Below, in pieces: positions 24,287 to 33,019 of a stretch of DNA of 48,021 nt (its first letter is position 1; each line of letters starts with the position of its first letter). The stretch comes from an uncultured Thermosynechococcus sp. (lineage in GTDB: Bacteria; Cyanobacteriota; Cyanobacteriia; Thermosynechococcales; Thermosynechococcaceae): NCBI RefSeq assembly GCF_938074695.1, contig NZ_CALJEM010000062.1, positions 1 through 48,021 of the forward strand. Direction: 5' to 3'. The position numbers were made by a program, and so were the translations under genes. The notes under the pieces were generated by a model, which saw only the letters and a program-made list of their open reading frames with translations, made no database searches and was not told the origin of the DNA.

Positions 24287-24691
24287 ATGACCCGCTCTGC
24301 CCGACGCCTAGCGGCTGCCACAGGGGATCTCGCGGCGATTCAAGCCCTCCTAGAGGCGGCGCTTGCGCCTAGGAAAATTGCAGTGACCGTCAACCAGCGG
24401 CGCGAATGTCTGTTGTTGCGCCTCCAGTGTCCGACAACTGTTCCTGCTGCGGTGGTGCTAACGCTGCTAGCTCGCGAACTGATCCGATGGCCAAGCTACG
24501 CCCACAGTCAGATCCTGATCGCGGCCTACCAAGACAGCAATGAACACTGGCAAGAGGGACTGGACTCACGCATCCCCGTGAGTTGCAACGCCTTGCCAAG
24601 GGTGAGTCTCTGCGCCAGAATCTCCCCATCTCCCGCAAGGAAGAGTTTTGCATTCCCGTACAACCCCTCAGCACCAAAGATTGGCAAGTGA
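24287..24691 (+). CDS. N-terminal part of a probably frameshifted M50-like gene
   Basis: This 134-residue ORF starts three bases after the previous stop. Its first ~95 residues (LAAATGDLAAIQALL, TVNQRRECLLLRLQCP, then a helix and ILIAAYQDSNEHW) look like a small alpha/beta domain found at the start of several cyanobacterial proteins. The last ~40 residues are proline- and serine-rich and look like out-of-frame translation of the next ORF, which overlaps it by 109 bases in the -1 frame. The join near 24560-24580 would give one continuous protein, so this is probably the front of the following gene. Confidence 0.55.
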   Translation: MTRSARRLAAATGDLAAIQALLEAALAPRKIAVTVNQRRECLLLRLQCPTTVPAAVVLTLLARELIRWPSYAHSQILIAAYQDSNEHWQEGLDSRIPVSCNALPRVSLCARISPSPARKSFAFPYNPSAPKIGK

Positions 24692-25401
24692 CGGCAGCGG
24701 GATTGGGTCTATCGCTTCTCCTGTTGGCATCAGAGGGAGTAACCTTTTTACTCAGTCCGCTGATTACCCTTGTCCATGAGATGGGTCATGCAGTGACGGC
24801 ATGGCTCTTTGGTTATCCGGCAGTGCCCGCCTTTGATTTTCGCTATGGTGGCGGCGTCACCCTCCAGGGCGATCGCGCAGGAGGCATTGTGCTGCTCATT
24901 TATACAGGATTGCTGGTCTTGGCCTATCTCTACCGTCACCATCGGCTTACTCTGACTTGCCTAGGGGTCTTTACGCTGCTTTATACCCTTGTGGCCTTTA
25001 GTCCCCTTCATAACATTCTTTTTGTGGCGATGGGGCATGGCTTCGAACTCATCTTTGCGGTCATTTTTCTCTACCGTGCCCTTAGTGGTTGGGGGTGTCG
25101 CTATCCGATTGAACGCCCCCTCTACAGTATGGTCGGATTTTTCATTGTGTTTTTTAACCTGCGCTTTGCTTGGCAGTTGCAGTTTAATCCTGTGTTTCGG
25201 GAGATGTACCTAATGGGCAAAGGGGGCATGGATCACGATTTTGTTCGTCTGGCTCGCGATTTTTTCCAGACCGATTTAGCGACCATCGTTGGCCTCTACG
25301 GCTTTTTTGTGGTTCTGACACCGGCGATCGCCTTTCTGCTCTACCGTTATCGCCAGCTCATGGTATATCTGTTTGTCCGCCTTTTTATTTTTGAGGGCTA
25401 G
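24583..25401 (+). CDS. M50-like membrane metalloprotease, C-terminal part
   Basis: This ORF of up to 272 residues contains TLVHEMGHAVTAWLF, an HExxH zinc site within a hydrophobic helix as in site-2-protease/M50 peptidases. About six hydrophobic helices follow; residues FDFRYGGGVTLQG after the site fit the family. A second-site motif of the LDG type is not evident. No ATG lies upstream of the HEMGH codons in this frame; only TTG 24583 and other weak starts exist, which suggests that the real start is the ATG at 24287 and that the gene is read through a -1 shift, or carries a true frameshift mutation or sequencing error. Confidence 0.75.
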   Translation: MQRLAKGESLRQNLPISRKEEFCIPVQPLSTKDWQVTAAGLGLSLLLLASEGVTFLLSPLITLVHEMGHAVTAWLFGYPAVPAFDFRYGGGVTLQGDRAGGIVLLIYTGLLVLAYLYRHHRLTLTCLGVFTLLYTLVAFSPLHNILFVAMGHGFELIFAVIFLYRALSGWGCRYPIERPLYSMVGFFIVFFNLRFAWQLQFNPVFREMYLMGKGGMDHDFVRLARDFFQTDLATIVGLYGFFVVLTPAIAFLLYRYRQLMVYLFVRLFIFEG

Positions 25402-25467
25402 GGCGACCGCAGCGGGAGCCAAACTGGGAGAAGATAGGAATGGCAAAACATTGGGAATTGCTTAGAA

Positions 25468-25938
25468 ATGTCCCTAACCGTTGGGGCGATCGCCCCTCCT
25501 TTTGAACTACCAGACGCCACGGGGCAGATTGTGCGCTTGGCCGATTTTCAGGGCCGGTGGGTAATTCTCTACTTTTATCCCCGCGATAATACCCCTGGTT
25601 GTACCAAAGAAGCCTGTGCCTACCGCGATGTGAATCCTGCCTTGGAGGAGCGCAACGCCGTGGTGTTAGGCATCAGCCCCGATAGTGTTGCCTCCCACGC
25701 TAAATTTCAGCAAAAGCTCAACCTGCCCTTTCCCCTGCTGGCAGATGTGGACGCCGGCGTGGCTCAAGCCTATGGCAGCTATGGTCCCAAAAAGTTCATG
25801 GGCAAGGAATCCTTTGGGGTTTATCGGGATACGTTTATCATTGACCCCACGGGCAAAATTGCGGCCATTTATCGGCGCGTCAAGCCCGAGGCCCATGTGG
25901 CACAAGTGCTAGCGGATTTGGAGCGGCTGCAGGGGTGA
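25468..25938 (+). CDS. Peroxiredoxin Q / BCP
   Basis: This 156-residue thioredoxin-dependent peroxidase has peroxidatic C45 and resolving C50 in DNTPGCTKEACAYRD, the spacing typical of PrxQ/BCP. The length and the ending match cytosolic family members. The start ATG at 25468 lacks a strong ribosome site. The Nudix gene starts inside its stop (GTGA), so both are probably translated from one message. With the 2-Cys enzyme upstream this window encodes two peroxide-detoxifying systems. Confidence 0.94.
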   Translation: MSLTVGAIAPPFELPDATGQIVRLADFQGRWVILYFYPRDNTPGCTKEACAYRDVNPALEERNAVVLGISPDSVASHAKFQQKLNLPFPLLADVDAGVAQAYGSYGPKKFMGKESFGVYRDTFIIDPTGKIAAIYRRVKPEAHVAQVLADLERLQG

Positions 25939-26390
25939 ACTGGTTTTGGCGAGTTGCCCGTTTTTTCTTGAAACGGGTGTGGCGACATCCCTTTGTCGCT
26001 GTCTCGGTGATTGCCCTGACGGCGGGCGATCGCCTGATTCTAGTGCAGCGCCGCGATACAGGGCAATGGTCGCTCCCCGGCGGCATGATGGATTGGGGGG
26101 AAACAATTCTCGATACGGGGGCACGGGAGCTGGCCGAGGAAACCGGACTGCGCCTTAAACACTTTGAAGGCCTCGTGGGGGTTTACTCTGACCCGCAGCG
26201 AGATCCCCGCGTTCATGCTGTGTGTATTGCGATTGCCGCCCGCGTTGTCGGTGAGCCACAGGTTTTAGATGTCAAGGAAGTGCGGGCAGTACAAGCCTTT
26301 CCCCTCAGTGACCTCCCCTTAGCCAATCTTGCCCACGACCATGCCCAACAGTTACAGGACTATTTGAGCGGACGTTTGGGATTGACTTAG
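25935..26390 (+). CDS. Nudix hydrolase
   Basis: This 151-residue protein has a full Nudix box, GX5EX7REUXEEXGU, as GMMDWGETILDTGARELAEETGL (split: GMMDWGE, TILDTGA, RELAEETGL), which binds Mg2+ and cleaves nucleoside diphosphate linkages. The preceding RRDTGQWSLPGG also fits. An N-terminal basic, hydrophobic segment (NWFWRVARFFLKRVWRHP) is unusual and may associate with membrane. The substrate is unknown. The GTG start at 25935 overlaps the prxQ stop. Its 3' end overlaps that of cobI on the other strand by four bases. Confidence 0.9.
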   Translation: MNWFWRVARFFLKRVWRHPFVAVSVIALTAGDRLILVQRRDTGQWSLPGGMMDWGETILDTGARELAEETGLRLKHFEGLVGVYSDPQRDPRVHAVCIAIAARVVGEPQVLDVKEVRAVQAFPLSDLPLANLAHDHAQQLQDYLSGRLGLT

Positions 26391-27109
26391 ACGTTCCGCA
26401 GATTAGACTGCCTTTTCCAAACCATGAGCAGCGAAAAGTAGGGCAAAGTTAAGGTTGGGAAATCCGTAAGGGGGGTGTAGATTTGCTGTTTCGGCGTTGT
26501 TGCCCAGCTCACCACTGCGGCCTGTTCCAAGAGGTGGTGTTCCTTGAGCCAGTGCCACACCTGACCATAGACTGATCGCACCTTCATTAAAACCATCACT
26601 TCCGCCCACCCCCACACCTGGGCTAACTCATCCAGATGGTACATCGCCGGCAAAACGGCCAAGCGATCGCTCCCCAAGGTCAGGGGCATCCCCAAGCTGG
26701 CCGCTGCTGCCAAGGGGGAACAAACTCCCGGAATGGCCTCAATCTGAATGGTGGGGTCAAGGACTTGGACGGCTGCCGCCAGATAGGAAAACGTACTGTA
26801 AAAACTCACATCTCCTTCGGAAACAAAGACCACATCCGTGCCCTGACCAAGGTATGTATAAACCTCCTTTGCCGCCTTTTGCCACGCCTGTTCTAAAACC
26901 GCCTGCTCAAGAACATAGGGAAACTCCAGGGGAAGGCAGGTTTGCCAAGGGTGTTTGTAGCCGGCAATTATCTCCTCCGCAATGCCACGCCGTCCCCCCC
27001 GTCCCGCAGGAAAGGCAATCACCCTGGCTTGCTGGAGACGGCGCCAGCCCTTGAGGGTAATGAGTTCGGGATCACCGGGGCCAATGCCAATACCGCAAAG
27101 GATGGCCAT
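26387..27109 (-). CDS. cobI: Precorrin-2 C20-methyltransferase
   Basis: This 240-residue SAM-dependent tetrapyrrole methylase methylates precorrin-2 at C20 in cobalamin synthesis. It has the family start CGIGIGPGDPELITLKG, VVFVSEGDVSFYSTF and the IEAIPGVCSPLAAAASLG loop. Whether it works on precorrin-2 or cobalt-precorrin-2 (CbiL) cannot be told. The ATG at 27109 overlaps the feoB stop by one base (TGATG), which suggests termination-reinitiation; an upstream start five codons earlier is less likely. No other cobalamin genes are nearby. Confidence 0.9.
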   Translation of the reverse strand: MAILCGIGIGPGDPELITLKGWRRLQQARVIAFPAGRGGRRGIAEEIIAGYKHPWQTCLPLEFPYVLEQAVLEQAWQKAAKEVYTYLGQGTDVVFVSEGDVSFYSTFSYLAAAVQVLDPTIQIEAIPGVCSPLAAAASLGMPLTLGSDRLAVLPAMYHLDELAQVWGWAEVMVLMKVRSVYGQVWHWLKEHHLLEQAAVVSWATTPKQQIYTPLTDFPTLTLPYFSLLMVWKRQSNLRNV

Positions 27110-28899
27110 CAGCCCCATCCCCACCAGTGCCCCAGTTGATAGACGCTGCCACTCACCACCCAGGCCATCCCTAGGGCATAGAGGGTGGCAAAAAGACTAA
27201 ACCGCCAGCGTTTTGATTCACTCCAGAGGGTGGCAAGGGTACTGAGACAGGGGGTGTACAGGAGCGTAAAGAGCATAAAGCTGTAGGCCTGCAGGGGCGT
27301 CAACTCCTCGGCGATCGCCTGCTGTAACGAGGTACCCGAAAGGTGATAAATCACTGCCAACGCGCCAATGACAATCTCCTTGGCCACAAAGCCAACAATC
27401 AGAGCAATCGTTAGGGCGGGTGTAATGCCTACGGGAGCCAGCAGAGGTTGCAAAGCGGTACCCAGTTGCCCTGCCCAGGTCTGGGGACTCGACGGCGTAG
27501 CGTTTAAGGGCAAATGGGTCAAGACCCACACCACCAAGACACCAATCATAATAAAGCCCGTTGCCCGCGCGAGGAAATGCCGTACCTCGCCCCATGCCCG
27601 CAGGAGCACCTGTCGCCCCGTTGGCCAGCGATAGGGGGGCAGCTCCAGCAAAAAGGGATCCGTGTTGGGGAAGTACCCCTGAAAACAGAGCGCCGTGAGC
27701 AAGGCCGCCAGAATACTCCAGCCATAGAGGGAGACAAGGACAGCTGCCCCCCACTGCGGCGGAAACAAACAGGCAATGAGAAATACAAACACCTGTAGCC
27801 GCGCCGAACAGAGGGAAAAGGGAATAACCAGCATTGTCAGCAGCCGCAGTCCCGGCGAGCGAATAATGCGAGTCGCCAGCAGGGCGGGGACATTGCAGCC
27901 AAAGCCCATTAAACTGAGGACAAAACTGCGCCCATCCAAACCTAAACGGGCCATTAGGCCATCCATCAGGTAAGCGGCACGGGCAAGATAGCCACTGTCC
28001 TCGACAATCGCCATTACAACAAAGAAAATTGTTACTAAAGGCACAAATGCTGCCACCGTGGTAATCCCGCCGTAGAGGCCCTCAAGGAGCAAACTGCTGA
28101 GCAAGGGGGGAAGCCCAGCAAGGAATGGCTCCAATACCTGTCCCTGAAAAGCGTCAAAAGTATCACTGAGCCAGTCTTGCACCCCAAGACCTAACACCCA
28201 CACCACTTGAAAGGTAAGGTATAGCCCTGCAAAAAAGAGGGGGAGTCCCCACAGGGGATGCAGCAACCAGTGATCCAACTGCTCTGTTAGTCTGTGAACG
28301 GCGCGACCGGGCAAAGTGACAGTGTCCGCCAGGAGGGGGGCGATCGCCTCTGGATCAATCTCTGGCAACCTTGGTTTAAGGAGGGGAGCTGCGGGAATGG
28401 GGGCCTCCTTGAGGGCACGGCAAATCGTTTCATAGGCCTGCCAGTAGCCGCCGCCGTATTTGGCACTGAGGGCTACCACCGGCACCCCGAGGCGATCGCT
28501 CAATTTCTCTGTATCAATTTGAATCCCCAGTTGGCGGGCTTCATCGGCCATATTCAGAAGCACCACCATGGGAATGCCCCAAGCCTTTACCTGAAGTGCT
28601 AAGCGCAATTGATGCTGAATCTGACCGGCGTTAAGAATCACCAACACCAGCCGCACCGGCACCCGCTGGAAAAACTCACGCACAATGGTTTCATCAGCAG
28701 CCGTCCCTGCCAGATCGTAGATGCCCGGCAAATCCACCAGCTTAACTCTCTCCCCATTGAGGGAAATCTCGGCTTCTGCCAAGTCCACCGTAATTCCCGG
28801 CCAGTTGCCCACATGGGCGCGCGCTGCGGCAATGCGGTTAAAAAATGTGGATTTACCGGTATTGGGGAGGCCGAGAAGGGCGATCGTGCTTGAGGTCAT
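27109..28899 (-). CDS. feoB: Ferrous iron transporter B
   Basis: This 596-residue protein has an N-terminal GTPase domain with G1 GLPNTGKST (10-18), G3 VDLPGIYDL, G4 NMAD and G5 SAK, then a polytopic membrane domain with the two Gate motifs (GFGCNVPALLATR and the later segment GFVAKEIVIGAL). It would import Fe2+ across the plasma membrane, driven or gated by GTP. The length is on the short side compared with the E. coli protein (about 770). No feoA lies next to it, although FeoA usually accompanies FeoB. The ATG overlaps the stop of the GAF gene (ATGA). Confidence 0.93.
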   Translation of the reverse strand: MTSSTIALLGLPNTGKSTFFNRIAAARAHVGNWPGITVDLAEAEISLNGERVKLVDLPGIYDLAGTAADETIVREFFQRVPVRLVLVILNAGQIQHQLRLALQVKAWGIPMVVLLNMADEARQLGIQIDTEKLSDRLGVPVVALSAKYGGGYWQAYETICRALKEAPIPAAPLLKPRLPEIDPEAIAPLLADTVTLPGRAVHRLTEQLDHWLLHPLWGLPLFFAGLYLTFQVVWVLGLGVQDWLSDTFDAFQGQVLEPFLAGLPPLLSSLLLEGLYGGITTVAAFVPLVTIFFVVMAIVEDSGYLARAAYLMDGLMARLGLDGRSFVLSLMGFGCNVPALLATRIIRSPGLRLLTMLVIPFSLCSARLQVFVFLIACLFPPQWGAAVLVSLYGWSILAALLTALCFQGYFPNTDPFLLELPPYRWPTGRQVLLRAWGEVRHFLARATGFIMIGVLVVWVLTHLPLNATPSSPQTWAGQLGTALQPLLAPVGITPALTIALIVGFVAKEIVIGALAVIYHLSGTSLQQAIAEELTPLQAYSFMLFTLLYTPCLSTLATLWSESKRWRFSLFATLYALGMAWVVSGSVYQLGHWWGWG

Positions 28900-31784
28900 T
28901 GGCGAGGCTGCGAGGGTTGTAGTTCAAAGGTACCCGTGTCGCCACTATTCAGGGGAATCAGCAGACGACTGAGGAGGCGGCCGTCTTCTAATTTATACAT
29001 ATCGAGGTGGTAGCCTAGGCGTCGGCACAGGTTAAAGCAGACTTTAAGGTGTCGGCCGGGGGGCTGATCGAGGCTGGAGGGGGCAAGCCAGTCGAGATGT
29101 TCCAGTTGGTGCAGCTTAATGAGTAACTGTGGCTCCACTTCGCCATCGTCAGTAATGGAGAGTTCCAGCCAAGACTGCATTTTACCCCCTTGACCTAAAC
29201 CCTCGATTTGTTGGCACCAAATATCAATGCGGCCTTGGGAGGGCGATCGCTGGCAGGCAAAAAGAAGCAGCTCGTAGAGGATTAACTCCAGCTTATTGAG
29301 GTCGCCGCTGAGGGTGAGCACGGGCTGATTGTGCACCTGAATCCACAGTTGCTTGCGCTGCTTCCAATTTTCGATGCGATCCATCACCCGTTTGAGGAGA
29401 ACGGCTAGACCCGCTGTGTCGGTGGCTTTGTCCAGTTGCCACACCTCATGGCTCAAGAGGGGATGGAGGGATTCCAACTGGGTTGGCAAGAGCGTGCCTA
29501 AGCGCCGCAGGAGGGGATCCGCCTCAGGGTGCTGCTGAACCCATTGTGTGAACTCATTGCAAAAAACCGCTAGTTGACCATAGACCTGTTCAAGGCGACG
29601 GTGTTTATACCAGTTGAGCGTTTCAAGGGTTTGCCAGCCTTGGGTGAGCATCTGAATGAGGGAGGTGCTGCGGTGTGCCCAAGCCAAATGGTTGACAAGG
29701 GTAAGGAAGGCCTCGAGGTGCAAGGTTGACCAGTGGCGATCGCGCCGATCGGCAACAATGAGAACTCCCGAAGGCTCATATTCGGGATCCGTGCGCAGGG
29801 CGATCGCCAGTACCTGACCAATCTCCGGCCCTGAGAGCCACTGCCGCGTGCGCCCATCCAGTTCTGCTGCTGTGGTTTGAATCAACCAAGCGTAGGGATT
29901 GCTGTGGTTATCCGCCTGGGAGGCCATCAAGGCGCTGTAAATCAGGGGATCTTCATAGATGGCAATCTCAGCCTCGTTGTGAATGGCAAACTTGGGATGA
30001 CCAGGGGGCGGTGCCACAATTGAGCCAACGGTCTGACCGGGTCGCCACGTCACTAAAGCCACGAGGGGCACCTGCATCAAATTCATAATCTGCTGCAAGC
30101 CCGTTAGTTCAATGCGCTCAAGGTTTTGAGTGCGCTGCAGGGCCGTAAGACCCGCCAACATCGCCGATCGCACCTGCTCCTGCTGTGTATTCGTGTTTTG
30201 CAGTTGCCATTGATGGCTAATCAGGCCGAGGGTGCGCGCCACCTCCTGCACGAGGGTTTGCTGACTTTTGCTCCAAGTCGTGGGTTCATTGCGTCCCACC
30301 AAGAGTACCGCTTCAAGGGCATGGCCGGGAGTCGTGGTTGCCACCAGAAGGGACTGAATATTCAGCTTGCCGAGCACCTCTTTCCAAGAGTAGAGGCGCA
30401 GTTCATTTCTGTAGTCCTCAAGGGCAATAGCTGTTGTTGCTGTTTCAAGAAGCTGCCAATCCATTTTTTGCAGGGGCGGAAAGGGCGGATGGCGATCGCG
30501 CCCACGGGGAGCTGGATACTGCAGCAGGACATCAAAGGCTTGGGTTAGGGAATTGTACGTCAGCAAAAAGACCCACTGTGCCCCCAAATTGGCCGTCAAC
30601 TTTTCCCCCGCATGATGAAGCACCCGCTTCCAGTCCTGCTCATCACAGATAGCCTGCGCCAACTCACTCACCAAGCTTTGGGTGTGCTGGGTTTGGGTCA
30701 ACAGGTGCTCGAGGCGTTCCGCGGGGGCAGCTAACGCCAGTAGTTCTGCGGTGACTTGCAGGAGTTTCCTCTCGTTGTCGTTCCAAGGGTAAGGTTCATT
30801 GCGCTCCAAGGTGAGAAAGCCCACCACCTCGGTTCCCACCAGAATCGGGGTGGCAACTAGGGCGCGGCAGTTCAGCATGTGCATCAGCCGTAGGGGAGCG
30901 GTGGCACTGACCACACTTTGACTATCGCTGACACTCACGGTTTGACCGCTGGCAAGGGCAGTGTAACAACCGGCTAATTCTTGCTGTGTAATGGTGAGGG
31001 GTTGCCGCTGGCTCTCACGGCTCTGGGGTTTGCCAACGGTGTAGCTGCGCCGCCGATAGAGGGGCTGCTCCAAATCTCGCCAAAAAAGACTCGTACGTTG
31101 CGGTTGACAGAATTGGTGTAATGCTAGCAACAACGCTTCAATGCGTTGACCTAAACTAGCGGCACGGCTGGCCTCTTGGAGGAGATGACGGACGGGGTCA
31201 TCACTGCCAACGGTGGGAGCAGCCGCTTCCTTTGCTGTCGGTGCGGCCTTTGTTGCTTGGGTTGCTGTCAGCCGTTCTAGTTCTGCACCCAGGGCACTGA
31301 CTAGGAGGCTCATGTGGGCTAGATCATCTCCCCGCAGGGTATCGCCCCAGGAAGTGGAACCGACCATGAGAATGCCAAGGGCTTGACGCCGACGGACAAT
31401 GGGATAGATCGCAGTGCCTTGCAGACCCAAGCGGGTGGCGGCCTCCCGTACCTCTGCCAAGCGCGGCTCCTCTTTTAGACTGGGTAAGCTAATGGGCTTG
31501 CGGTTCATTAATACCTGGTCGAGGAGGCTACCGGCAGCAAGGGTCAATTTTTGCTTAAGAAAGGGATGGTCACCAACGGGCGTGGTTCCCCCTTGACCGA
31601 TGAGTTGTTTGGTGGCTTCGTTGTACAGCCCCAACCAGACAAAGGACATGCCAAGGGTTTCTTGGGCAAAACTCACCAGGGGAGCAATCAATCCACCGAT
31701 TTGCTCTTGCTGTTGCAACTGTTTGATGGTGTTAACCAGTGCCGCCAAAGCGGGGCTGACCTTCGAGGACTTGGCAGAGGTCAT
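28896..31784 (-). CDS. Multi-GAF sensor with degenerate histidine-kinase-like ATPase
   Basis: This 962-residue cytosolic protein has a chain of GAF-like domains, roughly at 25-175, 205-360, 380-520 and 550-710 (segments like GTAIYPIVRRRQALGILMV and RALVATPILVGTEVVGFLTL). The final ~170 residues look like a GHKL ATPase (GDLNKLELILYELLLF, ITDDGEVEP, GRHLKVCFNLCRRLGY) but lack a clear phospho-accepting histidine and the N-box asparagine. No chromophore-binding cysteine of the bilin type stands out. It therefore looks like a pseudo-kinase or signal integrator. Its stop overlaps the feoB start, which suggests that sensing is linked to iron import or is a chance neighbour. Confidence 0.82.
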   Translation of the reverse strand: MTSAKSSKVSPALAALVNTIKQLQQQEQIGGLIAPLVSFAQETLGMSFVWLGLYNEATKQLIGQGGTTPVGDHPFLKQKLTLAAGSLLDQVLMNRKPISLPSLKEEPRLAEVREAATRLGLQGTAIYPIVRRRQALGILMVGSTSWGDTLRGDDLAHMSLLVSALGAELERLTATQATKAAPTAKEAAAPTVGSDDPVRHLLQEASRAASLGQRIEALLLALHQFCQPQRTSLFWRDLEQPLYRRRSYTVGKPQSRESQRQPLTITQQELAGCYTALASGQTVSVSDSQSVVSATAPLRLMHMLNCRALVATPILVGTEVVGFLTLERNEPYPWNDNERKLLQVTAELLALAAPAERLEHLLTQTQHTQSLVSELAQAICDEQDWKRVLHHAGEKLTANLGAQWVFLLTYNSLTQAFDVLLQYPAPRGRDRHPPFPPLQKMDWQLLETATTAIALEDYRNELRLYSWKEVLGKLNIQSLLVATTTPGHALEAVLLVGRNEPTTWSKSQQTLVQEVARTLGLISHQWQLQNTNTQQEQVRSAMLAGLTALQRTQNLERIELTGLQQIMNLMQVPLVALVTWRPGQTVGSIVAPPPGHPKFAIHNEAEIAIYEDPLIYSALMASQADNHSNPYAWLIQTTAAELDGRTRQWLSGPEIGQVLAIALRTDPEYEPSGVLIVADRRDRHWSTLHLEAFLTLVNHLAWAHRSTSLIQMLTQGWQTLETLNWYKHRRLEQVYGQLAVFCNEFTQWVQQHPEADPLLRRLGTLLPTQLESLHPLLSHEVWQLDKATDTAGLAVLLKRVMDRIENWKQRKQLWIQVHNQPVLTLSGDLNKLELILYELLLFACQRSPSQGRIDIWCQQIEGLGQGGKMQSWLELSITDDGEVEPQLLIKLHQLEHLDWLAPSSLDQPPGRHLKVCFNLCRRLGYHLDMYKLEDGRLLSRLLIPLNSGDTGTFELQPSQPRQ

Positions 31785-31814
31785 AGGGGGGATCGCAACC
31801 GACCAGGATGTCTC

Positions 31815-32195
31815 CTATTCTAAACTTTGACCCTGGGCAATCCTGTCTTGCAACTCACAGCAGGCAAGAAGAAAGTCGGGGGGCACAGGGGCAGGCCATG
31901 TCCCCTCCACTCGGCGATCGCCCAACACAATCAAATGCAGACTATAGCTGTGGGGATAGCCCTCCAGTTCCAAATGGACAACCTCGTTGCTGCCACTGAG
32001 GGTAATCATTTCCTGCGGCATCAATTCAGGGGCGATCGCCTGAAGCTGCCCGTGGAGTTGACGGAATAAATTTACAAATGCTTTGAATTCCTCCCTCGTA
32101 AGTTCCGTGGCCCAATCTTCAGCCCCCACCAGCCCAGCATAGAATTGATCGTTGCGCCAGCCCACTCGCCAGCCTTGACCCGCCCGCAGTTCCAC
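31815..32195 (-). CDS. DUF1818 protein
   Basis: This 126-residue cytosolic protein matches cyanobacterial DUF1818: RVGWRNDQFYAGLVGAEDWA at the start, a helix with LTREEFKAFVNLFRQLH and ending in PPDFLLACCELQDRI. Its function is unknown. The start is GTG at 32195 with GAGGT upstream. It sits 11 bases behind mlaE and 30 ahead of the GAF gene, within a long minus-strand run that could be one transcript. Confidence 0.85.
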   Translation of the reverse strand: MELRAGQGWRVGWRNDQFYAGLVGAEDWATELTREEFKAFVNLFRQLHGQLQAIAPELMPQEMITLSGSNEVVHLELEGYPHSYSLHLIVLGDRRVEGTWPAPVPPDFLLACCELQDRIAQGQSLE

Positions 32196-32206
32196 AACCT
32201 GACCTC

Positions 32207-33010
32207 TTAAAGCACCGGCACCAAACTACTACTGCCGCTAAAGAGTGCCCAAGACAAGAAAAAGTTGAGGATAAAGATGGCCAATAGGGAAATCACCACA
32301 GCCGCCGTGGTGGATTGACCCACCCCCTTGGCGCCCCCTGTGGTCGTGATACCCCAATTGCAGCCAATAATGGCTACCACCCCTCCAAAAATACCTGACT
32401 TGATAATCGAACTCCACAGATCCCAAGGTTGCAGGAAGTTCTGAATGGACTCAATATAAACCCCACGGGGAATGCCGTAGAGAGAATCGGCAATGATCAA
32501 CCCCCCCCACAGCCCTGTCACCAATGCCAAGAGATTGAGAATGGGCAACATCAGTACACAGGCAACAAACCGTGGCACCACCAGATAATCCACAGGATCT
32601 GTGCCCAACATATAGAGGGCATCAATTTGCTCAGTAACTTTCATGGTGCCAATTTCAGCCGCAAAGGCGGAGCCAACCCGTCCGGCAAGTACCACCGCTG
32701 TGAGGACAGGCCCAAGTTCCCGCGCAAGGGCGATCGCCAGCACCCCACCCACCGCAGAGGTGGCCCCAAAGGTAATAAATTCACGGGCAACTTGAATCGT
32801 AAATACCATACCCACAAACGCTGCTGTAATCAGGACAACACTGAGGGAGGCAGGCCCCACCAAAGCCATTTGCTCAATTGAGTTGCGCAGAGCAATCCGT
32901 CCCCGCACTAGATAGAAGATGACTTGACCCATCAAGAGAAAGGCCGTACCCAAGCGTTGCACGCCCTGACTTGCACGCCAGCGCAGCCGTGGCCACTTCA
33001 GCCCCTTCAT
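32207..33010 (-). CDS. mlaE: MlaE/TGD1-family lipid ABC transporter permease
   Basis: This 267-residue membrane protein is a permease of the MlaE (YrbE) family, which moves phospholipids between envelope membranes; the plastid counterpart is TGD1. It shows the amphipathic start, LGPVLTAVVLAGRVGSAFAAEIGTM, and EQIDALYMLGTDPVDYLVVPR, all diagnostic of the family, and about five helices. The ATPase (MlaF) and MCE-domain protein are not adjacent, as is common in cyanobacteria. It lies 9 bases behind the DUF3172 gene. Confidence 0.93.
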   Translation of the reverse strand: MKGLKWPRLRWRASQGVQRLGTAFLLMGQVIFYLVRGRIALRNSIEQMALVGPASLSVVLITAAFVGMVFTIQVAREFITFGATSAVGGVLAIALARELGPVLTAVVLAGRVGSAFAAEIGTMKVTEQIDALYMLGTDPVDYLVVPRFVACVLMLPILNLLALVTGLWGGLIIADSLYGIPRGVYIESIQNFLQPWDLWSSIIKSGIFGGVVAIIGCNWGITTTGGAKGVGQSTTAAVVISLLAIFILNFFLSWALFSGSSSLVPVL

Positions 33011-33019
33011 CGTTGCGTT

